Below are positions 16,258 to 25,750 of a stretch of DNA of 64,000 nt, in pieces; within the stretch, counting starts at the first letter, position 1; the number at the start of each line of letters is the position of its first letter. A program made the position numbers and the translations under genes. This DNA comes from Pectobacterium atrosepticum (lineage in GTDB: Bacteria > Pseudomonadota > Gammaproteobacteria > Enterobacterales > Enterobacteriaceae), in the NCBI GenBank assembly GCA_019056595.1, contig CP036163.1, positions 2,542,001-2,606,000 on the forward strand, written 5' to 3'. Below the pieces are notes generated by a model. The model saw only the letters and a list, made by a program, of their open reading frames with translations. It searched no databases and had not been told where the DNA came from.

Positions 16258-17265
16258 ATGACGACATCAGGACGAAAATGGTTAGTGACTAGCTTATTGG
16301 CAATGGGGATGGCCTGGTCAGGTATCGCATCAGCAATCACTGAAATTCGTATTGCCGCGCCAGACATTGGTGCGGGCACAAAACCCAGCGGCGGCGGCCT
16401 GCTCGACGTCATCCACAGCCAGAAGCTGCTAGAGCGCGAATTTAGCAAAGATGGAATCAGCGTGCGTTGGACGTTCATCAAAGGCGCCGGCCCCGTCATT
16501 AACGAAGCGTTTGGCAACCATCAGGTTGACGTGGCCTATCTGGGCGATTTAGCCAGCATTATCGGCCGTTCACGCGGTCTGGATACCCGTGTGATCGCCG
16601 TGGCATCACGCGGCATCAATCACTATCTGGCGGTGGCGAAAGGCTCCGGCATTGAGAAAATTGCCGACCTGAAAGGTAAACGCATCGGGATCTTTCGTGG
16701 AACAGCGGGTGAACTTTCCTTCGTCAGCGCGCTTGATTCGCAAGGCCTGAAGCCCTCTGACGTTAAGCTGATCAATCTCGATTTCGCGGCGGCCAGCGCA
16801 GCGTTAGCTGCCGGACAGATTGATGCCACCTGGGGCGGCAGCAATACGCTTTCACTACGGGATAAAGGGCTGGCAGACATTCCACTATCCAGCCGCGATT
16901 TGAACGGTGCGGGTCAACTCAGCGGCTTCCTGTTAGTCGATGAGAAATTTGCCAAAGGCAACGAGGATATTCTGCGGCGCTTAGTCAAGGTTCAGCGAGA
17001 AGCGGCAAACTGGGCTAGCGACAATAAAAATAAAGATGAATTTATTCAACTCTTAGCTACCCAATCGGGCTACCCGGAAAATATATTACGCGTCGAATGG
17101 GATACATTACCGCCATTAACGGAGCGTCTTTCGCCCGAATTGGATCCTGCCTTCGTAGAAAAATTAAAACGTGCCGTCACGTTGGCCTATGAATCGCGTC
17201 TTATTCGACAACCTTTTGATGTCGATAAATGGCTGGATGATTCTTATCTAAAAGCAACGCAGTAA
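16258..17265 (+). CDS. periplasmic substrate-binding protein, NitT/TauT (SsuA/AtsR-like)
   Basis: The 335-residue protein has a signal peptide (basic start, hydrophobic core LLAMGMAWSGIASA, cleavage near residue 26). The mature part has the SsuA/TauA pattern: FIKGAGPVINEAFGNHQVDV, YLGDLASIIGRSRGLDTRVI, DLKGKRIGIFRGTAGELSFV, then AALAAGQIDATWGG. It would capture the ligand in the periplasm and hand it to the fused permease. It opens the plus-strand arm, 86 bp before the receptor gene. The ligand class suggested by the family is a sulfonate, sulfate ester or other small anion. Confidence 0.88.
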   Translation: MTTSGRKWLVTSLLAMGMAWSGIASAITEIRIAAPDIGAGTKPSGGGLLDVIHSQKLLEREFSKDGISVRWTFIKGAGPVINEAFGNHQVDVAYLGDLASIIGRSRGLDTRVIAVASRGINHYLAVAKGSGIEKIADLKGKRIGIFRGTAGELSFVSALDSQGLKPSDVKLINLDFAAASAALAAGQIDATWGGSNTLSLRDKGLADIPLSSRDLNGAGQLSGFLLVDEKFAKGNEDILRRLVKVQREAANWASDNKNKDEFIQLLATQSGYPENILRVEWDTLPPLTERLSPELDPAFVEKLKRAVTLAYESRLIRQPFDVDKWLDDSYLKATQ

Positions 17266-17351
17266 TTTATTTCCCCAAAAAAATTATAACCCGCGTATTG
17301 CCGTGAAATTCACGGCAATTGGCAGCCTATTGACGACATTCGGAAGAAGCT

Positions 17352-19637
17352 ATGTATTTTAAAAAACACCAGCAGTATTTAAAAAAACACCAACGCAAAA
17401 TAACGTCGGGCATTTTAATGAGCTGCGTCTTAACGCTTCCCGCTATAGCGCGAGCAGCCGATCCGCAAATCACAACGAATAACTCATCACAGCGGATCCC
17501 CCCCGGCACCGAGGCAACAACCACCGCCCCCGTCCAGTTGAAACGCGTGAAAGTAAACGCTCAGCGTGCGACTGTTCAACCGCCAACCACACTGGCATCA
17601 GTGATCGACGGCAAAACGCTCGAAGAAGAGCGGATATACCGCTTTGAAGATCTGTCACAGCTCGTGACGGGGCTGGATGTCGATACCGTCGATGTGATGG
17701 ATACCACAGTGACTATCCGTGGGATTGGCGACGGCGGTGAGAGCGGCACCAACATCGGTATGCCGGGCAGCGTGGGGCTGTTTGTCGATGGCGTCTACTT
17801 GTCCCGCCCCGGCGTTATCTCTAACGATTTGCTGGATATCGACAGCACCCGAGTGTTGAAAGGCCCGCAGGGTGCCGCCTACGGCTTTAATACCACCGGC
17901 GGCGCGATTGATATTCGCACCCGCAAACCGACCTTCACACCCGAATATTCATTGGAACAATCATTCGGACAGCGTGGCTATCTGCAATCCAAACTGATGG
18001 CATCCGGGCCACTCAGCGACCACTGGGCAGGCCGCATTAACCTGTCACGTACCGAACGCGGTGGAAACGTCACGAATATCGAAAACGGCCATAAGCTCGG
18101 GGGCAGCACCAATAACGGCGTGCGCGGCCAACTGCTTTATCAGCCGAATGACAGCTTTAGCCTCAGAATCACCGGCGACTACAGCGATGCCACCCAGCGT
18201 CCCGTTTCAGTTCTGGTGAGTGCAACCGACGCATTCCGCACCCGCGCACAACAGACTGGCCTCAAGGTCGTCGGCGGTCGTCAGGTCGCCATGGATGACG
18301 AGAACGTCATTCGTGTCGCACAAGGCGGCGGTTCGGTAGAGGCCAACTGGAGACTGCAGAGCGGTTATAGCGTCAACTCCCTCTCCTCACTGCGCTATTT
18401 CCGCGTATTGCCCAGCACGGCGGATAACTGGAATATCCCGCTCTATAACGATAGCGGTGCCAATGTACGCGATCGCGTCTGGTCGCAAAGCTTTTGGCTG
18501 GATTCGCCCAAAGGCAATAAGGTTGATTATTCACTGGGCGTCGATTACTGGGGAGAGAACCTCGATACCGAGGCAAACAGTCGCTACTACAACGACAATC
18601 GCGTGCGGACGTGGGTAGGGAATGGCTATCAGGGCATTAACGTTCAGCGCTTTGGTACGTTAGATGACACCGTCTATTCCGCGTATGGCCGCGGAACCTG
18701 GCACGCAGCCGATAAGCTGGACGTCATTGTAGGTCTGCGGCAGACCTACGAGAAAAAAGAGGGAACGTTTATCCGCAGGAACCGCGCGACCTTTGACTCT
18801 GGGCCACTCTCACAAACCAACCACCTGCCTTCGGGTTCCATCAGCCTGAACTGGTTTGCGGCACCCAACGTCACCCCTTACCTAACGCTGGGCTACGGGG
18901 AAAAATCCGGCGGCCTGAACGTGTCATCCGGGGCCGCAAGACAACTGGGGATCGACTCGCTGTACGTCGATCCAGAGAAAACCCGCTCGGCGGAGCTGGG
19001 GGTCAAAACCCACTGGCTACAGCGCAAAGTGGAATGGAATACCGCGCTGTTCTGGAGCGTCGTCGAAGATTTCCAGAATAACGCCTATGACGAAGAAACG
19101 GATACCAGCTACCTGATTAACGCAGGGAAATTCCGCTCACGCGGCGGGGAATCTCAGTTGACGCTGCGCCCGCTTGACGGCCTAAGCATCAGTCTGGCTG
19201 GTACGCTGTTGGATACCAGTTACCTGAACTTCCCCAACGCCCGCTGCCCGGCAGAAATCTCCGCCGTCTCGTGCGATATGTCAGGAAAACGCGTCTTCAA
19301 ATCACCCACGCTGAGCTACAACACACGCGTGCGTTATCAATGGGATACGCCAAATAACCTACAAGCCTCGGTTTCCGGTCAATGGTCATGGCGGAGCTGG
19401 GCCTACGGTACGCTCGATGATTCCGAGAGCAACCGTATTCCGGCCTATGGCGTCCTGAACCTGTCTAGTGGCCTGAGCGGCAAACAAGGCGATAACCGCT
19501 GGAACGTGTCGCTGTGGGTAAAAAACGCGTTGGATAAAGACTACTACCGCTCCGTCAGAGGCTCCAGTGCAACAACGGGTGTGATTGGCGAACCGCGCAT
19601 GGTCGGAATATCGGTCGGTTACGACTTCAAGGGCTAA
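17352..19637 (+). CDS. TonB-dependent outer-membrane receptor
   Basis: The 761-residue product has a signal peptide ending near ALPAIARA-like residues (LTLPAIARAADPQ). A plug domain follows (DGKTLEEERIYRFEDLSQLV, GSVGLFVDGVYLSRPG, TRVLKGPQGAAYGFNTTGGA), then a 22-strand beta-barrel ending in the terminal aromatic motif VGISVGYDFKG. A GGAAGAAG ribosome-binding site precedes ATG 17352. It should import a substrate too large or scarce for porins, powered by the TonB/ExbBD of the same locus. The plug resembles receptors from environmental proteobacteria more than iron-siderophore receptors, and no Fur box is visible, so iron uptake is not the best guess. Confidence 0.92.
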   Translation: MYFKKHQQYLKKHQRKITSGILMSCVLTLPAIARAADPQITTNNSSQRIPPGTEATTTAPVQLKRVKVNAQRATVQPPTTLASVIDGKTLEEERIYRFEDLSQLVTGLDVDTVDVMDTTVTIRGIGDGGESGTNIGMPGSVGLFVDGVYLSRPGVISNDLLDIDSTRVLKGPQGAAYGFNTTGGAIDIRTRKPTFTPEYSLEQSFGQRGYLQSKLMASGPLSDHWAGRINLSRTERGGNVTNIENGHKLGGSTNNGVRGQLLYQPNDSFSLRITGDYSDATQRPVSVLVSATDAFRTRAQQTGLKVVGGRQVAMDDENVIRVAQGGGSVEANWRLQSGYSVNSLSSLRYFRVLPSTADNWNIPLYNDSGANVRDRVWSQSFWLDSPKGNKVDYSLGVDYWGENLDTEANSRYYNDNRVRTWVGNGYQGINVQRFGTLDDTVYSAYGRGTWHAADKLDVIVGLRQTYEKKEGTFIRRNRATFDSGPLSQTNHLPSGSISLNWFAAPNVTPYLTLGYGEKSGGLNVSSGAARQLGIDSLYVDPEKTRSAELGVKTHWLQRKVEWNTALFWSVVEDFQNNAYDEETDTSYLINAGKFRSRGGESQLTLRPLDGLSISLAGTLLDTSYLNFPNARCPAEISAVSCDMSGKRVFKSPTLSYNTRVRYQWDTPNNLQASVSGQWSWRSWAYGTLDDSESNRIPAYGVLNLSSGLSGKQGDNRWNVSLWVKNALDKDYYRSVRGSSATTGVIGEPRMVGISVGYDFKG

Positions 19638-19641
19638 TGTC

Positions 19642-22416
19642 ATGAACAAGATGGCTTACTCACGCCGACGCTTCCTGCGCGACAGCACGCTGCTGGCGCT
19701 GTCGGCACCGTTCTGGAAACCTGCGATCGCCGCACCTCTCGCTACGGCCTCCAACCGTGCAGGCGACACCGTACCGCAGGTGAGCCTGCGCTGGCTAGAC
19801 GGACAGGTGCCTCGCGCCTTCAGTGGCGTCACCTGGGGCGTACCCTGGCCGCAGGGGACAGTGCGCAGCGATAGCGACTTCCAGTTACACGGCACCCAGC
19901 AGCAGGTTTACGACCTGCAAAGCTGGCCGTTGGCACGTTGGCCGGACGGCTCGATTAAATGGTCGGCACATGCTCTGAGCGGCGTCACGCCGCCGGCAGA
20001 CAAACTCCTTCTGCGGCCGACAGCCAAAGCGGGCGTACCATCGGGTGTCGGAATGGTCAGCGAAAACGATCACGGCTGGACCGTCGATACCGGCCATATT
20101 CGCTGCGTAATTCCACGTTCGGGCTCCCGTCTGATCGAAGAAGTCTGGCGAGATGAGCGGCTGGCGTTAACCAACGGCAGACTGGTGTTGCGCATGCAGC
20201 GAGGGGCGGAGACGGGCAGTACGCTGACGCAGGACACGTATCAGGGCGTGATCGACACGGTCACGGTGGAGCAAAGCGGGCCACAACGTACGGTGATTGC
20301 GCTACGCGGCACGCATCACACACAGCAGCAGGGGGTTACGCGCATCCCCTTTGTTATCCGGCTGTATAACTATGCGAATACCGACTCGCTGCGCGTGGTA
20401 CACACCCTGATCTATGACAACGATGACGATCGGCTCAGCCTGAAAGGACTTGGGCTGGCGTTCGACATTCCACTACAGGGGGAACTGCACGATCGGCACG
20501 TCCGCTTCGTCTCGGATCAGGGCGGGCTCTTTCGTGAAGCGGTACGCGGCCTAAGCGGGCTACGTCGCGATCCCGGTACAGCCGTTATCGCAGCACAGCT
20601 GGCCGGGCAAGCCACGCCGCCAATAGCAGATTTTTCACCGGAAGTCGGCAAACGGCTGGATTACATCCCTGCGTTTGGCAGCTACCGCCTGACTCAGCAT
20701 CATCCCGATGGTTTTCAGATCCACAAACGCACTGCGGCCGGACAGGGTTGGCTACTCTCCGCCACGGGCGAGCGGGCGGCAGGCGTCGGCTATCTCGGCA
20801 CGCCGAAAGGCGGCGTGGCGTTCGGCCTGCGCAATTTCTGGCAGAGTTACCCCGCCTGTCTGGAAATCGACAATGCCCACACCGACGTGGCGACCGTCAC
20901 GCTGTGGCTGTGGTCACCGTGGGCAGAGCCGATGGATATGCGCTTTTATCATGACGGCTTGGGTCAGGATACCCATGACAAACAGCGCGAAGGACTGGCG
21001 ATCACCTATGAAGATTACGAGCCGGGCTTCGGCTCGGCAGTCGGCGTAGCACGCACCAGCGAACTGTTTATCGATATTCTGCCCGCGACGCCCGACGCGG
21101 AAAATCTGGTGAATCGAGCACGACGTATGCAGCAACCGCCGCTGCTGGTGGCAGATGCACAGGATTTGTACCGCGCACAAGCGTTTGGATCGATGTGGGC
21201 CCCCGCCTCTGCCGCAACACCGGCCCGAGCCAGTCTGGAGAAGCAGTTGGGGGCGTACTTTGACGCCTACCAGCAGGAGGTCGAGCAGCGAAAATGGTAT
21301 GGCTTCTGGGATTTCGGTGACGTCATGCATACCTATGACAGTGACCGTCACGTCTGGCGTTATGACGTGGGCGGCTATGCGTGGGATAACTCGGAGCTGA
21401 GTACCGATCTGTGGCTCTGGTATGACTTCCTGCACAGCGGACGCGCCGAGGTGTTTCGTATGGCGGAAGCCATGACACGCCACACCGGTGAGGTCGACGT
21501 GCACCATCTGGGACGCTTTAGTCCGTTAGGATCCCGGCACAATGTGCGCCACTGGGGCGACAGCGCCAAACAGTTGCGTATTTCTACCGTCGCCAATCGC
21601 CGTTTTCTCTACTACCTCACCGCCGATGAACGCATCGGTGAATTGATGGATGAACAAGTTGAGGCGCTGCGCACGCTAAGCGCGGTGCTGCCCGGCCGCA
21701 AAATCGGCCAGACGCATCCCGATAACCCAAACCATATCAGTCTGGGTTTCGGCACCGACTGGGGTGCTGTCGCTGCCGCGTGGCTCACCGCCTGGGAACG
21801 CCACGGCGATCCAACGATGCGCGAACGCTTGCTCAACAGTATGCAGACGCTGGCCGCTCAGCCGCACGGTTTTTTCACTGGCAACGCCGCCATCGATCCC
21901 GATACCGGCAGATTTCTTTCCGCGCCAGCGGATCAGGTGGAAATCTCACACCTCAGCGCCGTATTTGGTCTGACAGAAATCTGTAGCGAACTGATTGAAG
22001 TGCTGCCCGATCCCGCCTTTAGACGCGCGTGGCTCGACTACTGTCGGCTGTATAACGATCCGGTCGCGTTAAGCGCTGCCGTGGGTAAAACGGTGAAAAA
22101 GCTCAATCTGGCTCAAGGCCATGCCCGACTGACTGCCTTTGCCGCACGACAACTGAATGACCGCACGCTGGCGCAGCGCGCGTGGGCAGAATTTACCGCA
22201 GGCAGCGGCGGCATTGCCAACCCGACGCTCATGCAGCGACGCCTGACGCCACCTGAAGTGCTCTCCCCGATCAACGAGCCGGTGATTGACTCCACCATTG
22301 ATAAACATTCCGGCAGCACTACGGCAACCAATCTAGCGACCAACGCCGTTGCCCAGTGGGGATTAACCGCCATCGCCCTACTGGCCTTGCTGGATGACAT
22401 TTCTCCTTCTTCTTAA
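19642..22416 (+). CDS. Tat-exported exo-rhamnogalacturonan-lyase-like protein (PcRGLX type)
   Basis: The 924-residue protein starts MNKMAYSRRRFLRDS, a twin-arginine signal, so it is folded in the cytoplasm and exported. The mature N terminus (VSLRWLDGQVPRAFSGVTWG, then VPWPQGTV) resembles the first domain of the PcRGLX exo-rhamnogalacturonan lyase family. A beta-rich middle and a C-terminal alpha/alpha-toroid-like part (WYGFWDFGDVMHTYD, GRFSPLGSRHNVRHWGD) follow. The family assignment is from memory of that domain pattern. ATG 19642 is 4 bases after the receptor stop, with AGGG upstream. Likely role: periplasmic breakdown of a polysaccharide fragment taken up by the receptor. The exact glycan is uncertain. 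Confidence 0.75.
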   Translation: MNKMAYSRRRFLRDSTLLALSAPFWKPAIAAPLATASNRAGDTVPQVSLRWLDGQVPRAFSGVTWGVPWPQGTVRSDSDFQLHGTQQQVYDLQSWPLARWPDGSIKWSAHALSGVTPPADKLLLRPTAKAGVPSGVGMVSENDHGWTVDTGHIRCVIPRSGSRLIEEVWRDERLALTNGRLVLRMQRGAETGSTLTQDTYQGVIDTVTVEQSGPQRTVIALRGTHHTQQQGVTRIPFVIRLYNYANTDSLRVVHTLIYDNDDDRLSLKGLGLAFDIPLQGELHDRHVRFVSDQGGLFREAVRGLSGLRRDPGTAVIAAQLAGQATPPIADFSPEVGKRLDYIPAFGSYRLTQHHPDGFQIHKRTAAGQGWLLSATGERAAGVGYLGTPKGGVAFGLRNFWQSYPACLEIDNAHTDVATVTLWLWSPWAEPMDMRFYHDGLGQDTHDKQREGLAITYEDYEPGFGSAVGVARTSELFIDILPATPDAENLVNRARRMQQPPLLVADAQDLYRAQAFGSMWAPASAATPARASLEKQLGAYFDAYQQEVEQRKWYGFWDFGDVMHTYDSDRHVWRYDVGGYAWDNSELSTDLWLWYDFLHSGRAEVFRMAEAMTRHTGEVDVHHLGRFSPLGSRHNVRHWGDSAKQLRISTVANRRFLYYLTADERIGELMDEQVEALRTLSAVLPGRKIGQTHPDNPNHISLGFGTDWGAVAAAWLTAWERHGDPTMRERLLNSMQTLAAQPHGFFTGNAAIDPDTGRFLSAPADQVEISHLSAVFGLTEICSELIEVLPDPAFRRAWLDYCRLYNDPVALSAAVGKTVKKLNLAQGHARLTAFAARQLNDRTLAQRAWAEFTAGSGGIANPTLMQRRLTPPEVLSPINEPVIDSTIDKHSGSTTATNLATNAVAQWGLTAIALLALLDDISPSS

Positions 22417-22451
22417 TGCCGTCACCCGACGGTACGTTACAGGACACCATC

Positions 22452-23144
22452 ATGATTGACCCTAGCTGTACTGAAAACACGCTCATCCTCTCGCCGCAGG
22501 TAAACGGAACACGTGACATTACAGATTCCCCGCACCGTTCGGCGCTAATCTGGTCCACGGATTCCACCGGTCAGCCGCTACAGTGGCAGGTGGAGCAGGA
22601 AGACCCTGACCGCGCGGCGATCCAGACCACGCCAGAGCGTCTGACGTTGGAGAGCGCCGCTGGGCTAACGCTCTGGCTGGATGCCCCGCTATCAGGCACC
22701 TATCGCATCGCCTTTACGCGGGAAATTCTGGTCGCGGATCGCCCCTATGACCGCGTGTCAGACCTGAATCAGTTCTGGGCTGCACGCGACCTGCACCACC
22801 CGAACCTATTTACCCGGCACGGTAAGCTCAACGAATATGACAGCCTGAACTTGTACTATGTCGGTATGGGCGGTAACTGGAACAGCACCACGCGCTTTCG
22901 TTATTACGATGGCCACGGCGAGCGTCTGCTGCTTGGCGAATACACTGACGCCGCACATCTGCTACGCCCTAATCATCGCTATCGCATCGTGATTGAAGTG
23001 GATCGGCGGGAAACACGTTTCTGGGTCGATGATGTGCTCTATTTCCACGCGAGCTACCCGAATACGCCTGCTCCGGGTTATTTCGGCTTTAGGACGGTAT
23101 TTTCACGTCAGGAAATCAGCGAGTTCAGCATTACTCCGCTGTAA
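22452..23144 (+). CDS. DUF6250-like protein
   Basis: The 230-residue product shows DLNQFWAARDLHHPNLF, then YYVGMGGNWNSTTRFRYYDG and RETRFWVDDVLYFHASYP. This is a beta-sandwich pattern that I associate with DUF6250, a domain often found with rhamnogalacturonan-lyase-like enzymes. ATG 22452 has AGGA (22441-22444) at 7 bases; an upstream in-frame ATG at 22416 overlaps the lyase stop (TAATG) and would add 12 residues. No signal peptide is visible in either form, so it may act in the cytoplasm, unlike the Tat-exported lyase. The catalytic role is unknown. The gene tail overlaps the convergent LysR gene by 14 bp. Confidence 0.7.
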   Translation: MIDPSCTENTLILSPQVNGTRDITDSPHRSALIWSTDSTGQPLQWQVEQEDPDRAAIQTTPERLTLESAAGLTLWLDAPLSGTYRIAFTREILVADRPYDRVSDLNQFWAARDLHHPNLFTRHGKLNEYDSLNLYYVGMGGNWNSTTRFRYYDGHGERLLLGEYTDAAHLLRPNHRYRIVIEVDRRETRFWVDDVLYFHASYPNTPAPGYFGFRTVFSRQEISEFSITPL

Positions 23145-24060
23145 GCGACGCTGGCGCGCCGTGCAGGTCACCATCGACCTGCACGAAGGTGTCGATCAGC
23201 TTACGCGCCAGCAGAGACAGACGGGCGTCCGCCAGATAAATGATGCCGTAATGGGTATAAAATTCGTCGGTGTTGTCGTCCAAACCCGCAATCTTCAGCA
23301 TATGAATACCGTGCCGATCGGGCTCGTTGAAATGATTGGTCGTCCCGATAGCATCCGAATGGCGCACTACATCCAGCAGACTGTAGCCATTTTCACACTC
23401 AATATTGGTGCGAATATCCAGCTTGCCGCTCAGTTGCACCAGTGCGCGATGCAGGTTGGGTGGGCGGATCGTTGCCGCCAGCGGATAGGAAAAGAATTGC
23501 TCAACGGTAATCTCTTCCTGCACCGCTAACGGGTGCCCGCTGCGGCAGCAGAATCCCCAACGATGCTGGCTCAGCGGCTGAACCCGATAGCGGGTATCGA
23601 ATTCAAAGTTGCGCATATCCGCCACAATGAAATCAAGCTCTTCGGCCATGAGTCGATGCCCTAGCGCCTGCCAATTATCAACGCGAAAGACCATTCGCAC
23701 CTTGGGATACAGTTGGGAGAAAGCCCCGATCACCTGCGGCATCAGCCAGGCGGCGGGGGCTGGGCCGCAGCCAAAATTCACTTCGCCCGCCTCTTTCTCA
23801 TTGAACTGCTGAATATCGTTAAACAGATCGTGCGTCTGATTAATCAGGCGACGGGCGTGATCCAGTACTACCAGCCCTTTAGGCGTCGGCTCCAGTTGGT
23901 TCATACGGTCAATCAGGCGGGTGCCAACAGTCTGCTCCAGCGACTGAATACTGCGGCTGAAAGCGGATTGAGATAACTTCATCGCCTGTGCCGCCGACGT
24001 AAAATTGCGATGCTCAATCAGAGCAATAAAGTGGCGCAGTTGGCGAAGATCGATATTCAT
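23131..24060 (-). CDS. LysR-family transcriptional regulator
   Basis: The 309-residue protein has an N-terminal LysR helix-turn-helix (LRHFIALIEHRNFTSAAQAM, LSQSAFSRSIQSLEQTVGTR). A periplasmic-binding-protein-like effector domain follows (VNFGCGPAPAAWLMPQVIGA and so on). It is convergent with the DUF6250-like gene and the only regulator in the locus, so I infer that it senses the imported compound. In the Pseudomonas sulfate-ester system the regulator SftR is also LysR-type. Its own promoter lies in the unannotated stretch 24061-24290. Confidence 0.88.
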   Translation of the reverse strand: MNIDLRQLRHFIALIEHRNFTSAAQAMKLSQSAFSRSIQSLEQTVGTRLIDRMNQLEPTPKGLVVLDHARRLINQTHDLFNDIQQFNEKEAGEVNFGCGPAPAAWLMPQVIGAFSQLYPKVRMVFRVDNWQALGHRLMAEELDFIVADMRNFEFDTRYRVQPLSQHRWGFCCRSGHPLAVQEEITVEQFFSYPLAATIRPPNLHRALVQLSGKLDIRTNIECENGYSLLDVVRHSDAIGTTNHFNEPDRHGIHMLKIAGLDDNTDEFYTHYGIIYLADARLSLLARKLIDTFVQVDGDLHGAPASLTAE

Positions 24061-24580
24061 GGCAGCAATCAGCGTGTCATCAGGACGGAAGGAATTTGCA
24101 GGCTAGCAGGTCTGGTCGTGCAGAAAAAATAATAAAACCGCTGTTTATATTCTTGCTGGTTATATATCTAACACGGCTGACGTGATGGGGAAGCAACGAG
24201 GGGGAGAAATACATCTTCGACGCCTAGCGCAGTCTCTTATACGCCAATCCAGATGCATCGCGAATTTTGCCGTTATCCGGCGTAAAAAATTATGCTGAGG
24301 AGATAGCTGGCTTAGGATGAGCCGCAGGGACGCGGCGAGAGCTTGCGCCACGTCGGAACGTGTCGCAAGCGGTCCGTTAAGTCAGATACCGACGAAGGCA
24401 CCGCGTAGCGGCATAATTCACGCCGAAAGCCTGGGGTCACGGGGCGAGCGGCGCTTGAGCCGTCCCGTGTCGGGCGCGTGCTACGAGGTAGCATGAAAAT
24501 AACGACATTATCGCGCACGAAACCGTCTCAGCATCCGCATAAAAATGGACGAAGAGACAGAAAACATCAACGTTCCTAGG
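24061..24580. other. 520-bp intergenic stretch with a repeat-like element
   Basis: No gene is supported. It holds the LysR promoter side and, from 24293 to 24533, a GC-rich block bounded by TGCTGAG and CTCAGCA. This looks like an interspersed palindromic element. Confidence 0.5.
24293..24533. repeat. putative MITE-like interspersed element
   Basis: TGCTGAG (24293-24299) and CTCAGCA (24527-24533) form short inverted ends around a 241-bp GC-rich block that has internal hairpins and no coding features. The internal wording (GATGAGCCGCAGGGACGCGG) resembles dispersed intergenic repeats that I recall from Pectobacterium genomes. Confidence 0.5.
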
Positions 24581-25543
24581 TCAGAACAATTTCTTCGCCG
24601 TCTCCAACCAGTCGCCTTTGAAAGGACGCTTCATATTCTCGATGGCGTCCACGATGTCGTGGTGCACCATTTTTTCATTCTGGATACCGACACAGCGACC
24701 ACCGTAGCCTTGCTGTAGCAGCTCAATCGAATAGGCACCCATACGGGAGGCCAGAATACGATCGTACGCGACCGGCGAACCGCCGCGCTGAATGTGACCG
24801 AGTACGGTCGAACGGGTTTCACGTCCCGTCTCTTTCTCAATGTATTTCGCCAGCTCATCGACGTCGCACACCAGCTCGGTGATTGCCACAATCGCGTGCT
24901 TTTTACCTTTTTCGATACCCGCTTTAATTTCGCTAACCAGATCTTCCGGGCTAAACGGCACTTCCGGCAGGACGATAAATTCACAGCCGCCAGCAATTGC
25001 CGCCGCCAGCGTCAGGTCACCACAGTGGCGTCCCATGACTTCAACAATCGAAATACGCTGGTGGGAAGAGGAGGTATCGCGCAGGCGGTCAATCGCTTCC
25101 AGCACGGTTTCCAGCGCGGTAAAGTAGCCGATGGTGTAGTCTGTACCCGCCACGTCGTTATCGATCGTGCCCGGCAAGCCGATACAGGGAAAACCCATTT
25201 CCGTCAGACGTTTAGCACCCATGTAGGAACCGTCACCGCCGATAACCACCAACGCATCCAGACCGCGTCTCTGCATGTTTTCTACGCAGACCTGACGCAC
25301 CGCTTCATCACGGAACTGTGGGAAGCGTGCGGAACCAAGGAACGTACCGCCGCGGTTAATTACATCCGATACGCTGTAGCGATCCAACTGCTCCATGCGA
25401 TCTTCGTACAAGCCCTGATAGCCATCATAAATGCCGTAGATTTCCAGCCCTTCCGACAGTGCAGCACGAACCACACCTCGAATTGCCGCATTCATACCTG
25501 GTGCATCGCCACCGCTCGTCAACACTCCGATTCTTCTAATCAT
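24581..25543 (-). CDS. pfkA: 6-phosphofructokinase I
   Basis: The 320-residue enzyme phosphorylates fructose 6-phosphate with ATP to fructose 1,6-bisphosphate, the committed step of glycolysis, in the cytoplasm. Visible are the ATP/glycine loop [15 protein letters not shown] at the N terminus, the catalytic [19 protein letters not shown] block, the MGRHCGDL motif and the C-terminal [13 protein letters not shown] motif. The length equals that of E. coli PfkA. Its position between fieF and a cpx block follows the enterobacterial backbone order. Confidence 0.98.
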
Positions 25544-25750
25544 GACAACCTCTGGACTTGTAGATGTAATTTTGCAGGATTCTTCTATCGTAAATTCACC
25601 GCCGCCGTTACGCAGGCAGCAACGCCTTATTCTTTTATTAGCATATTATAACAAACACCCGAAGCTGAATTGATTCAGGTCAGGCTAAATTGTGCATAAA
25701 TTTTCATGGCCTATCACGTTTTTAACATAAAATGCTGAAAATACCGTCAA

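Noticed and set aside
17352-19637. siderophore receptor under Fur control
   Set aside because: I see no Fur box in the divergent promoter and no siderophore genes; the partners are a NitT/TauT importer and a lyase-like enzyme.
24794-25651. 285-codon open frame opposite pfkA
   Set aside because: It lies antisense to a complete, highly conserved pfkA gene and has no recognisable protein pattern; it follows from the codon bias of pfkA.
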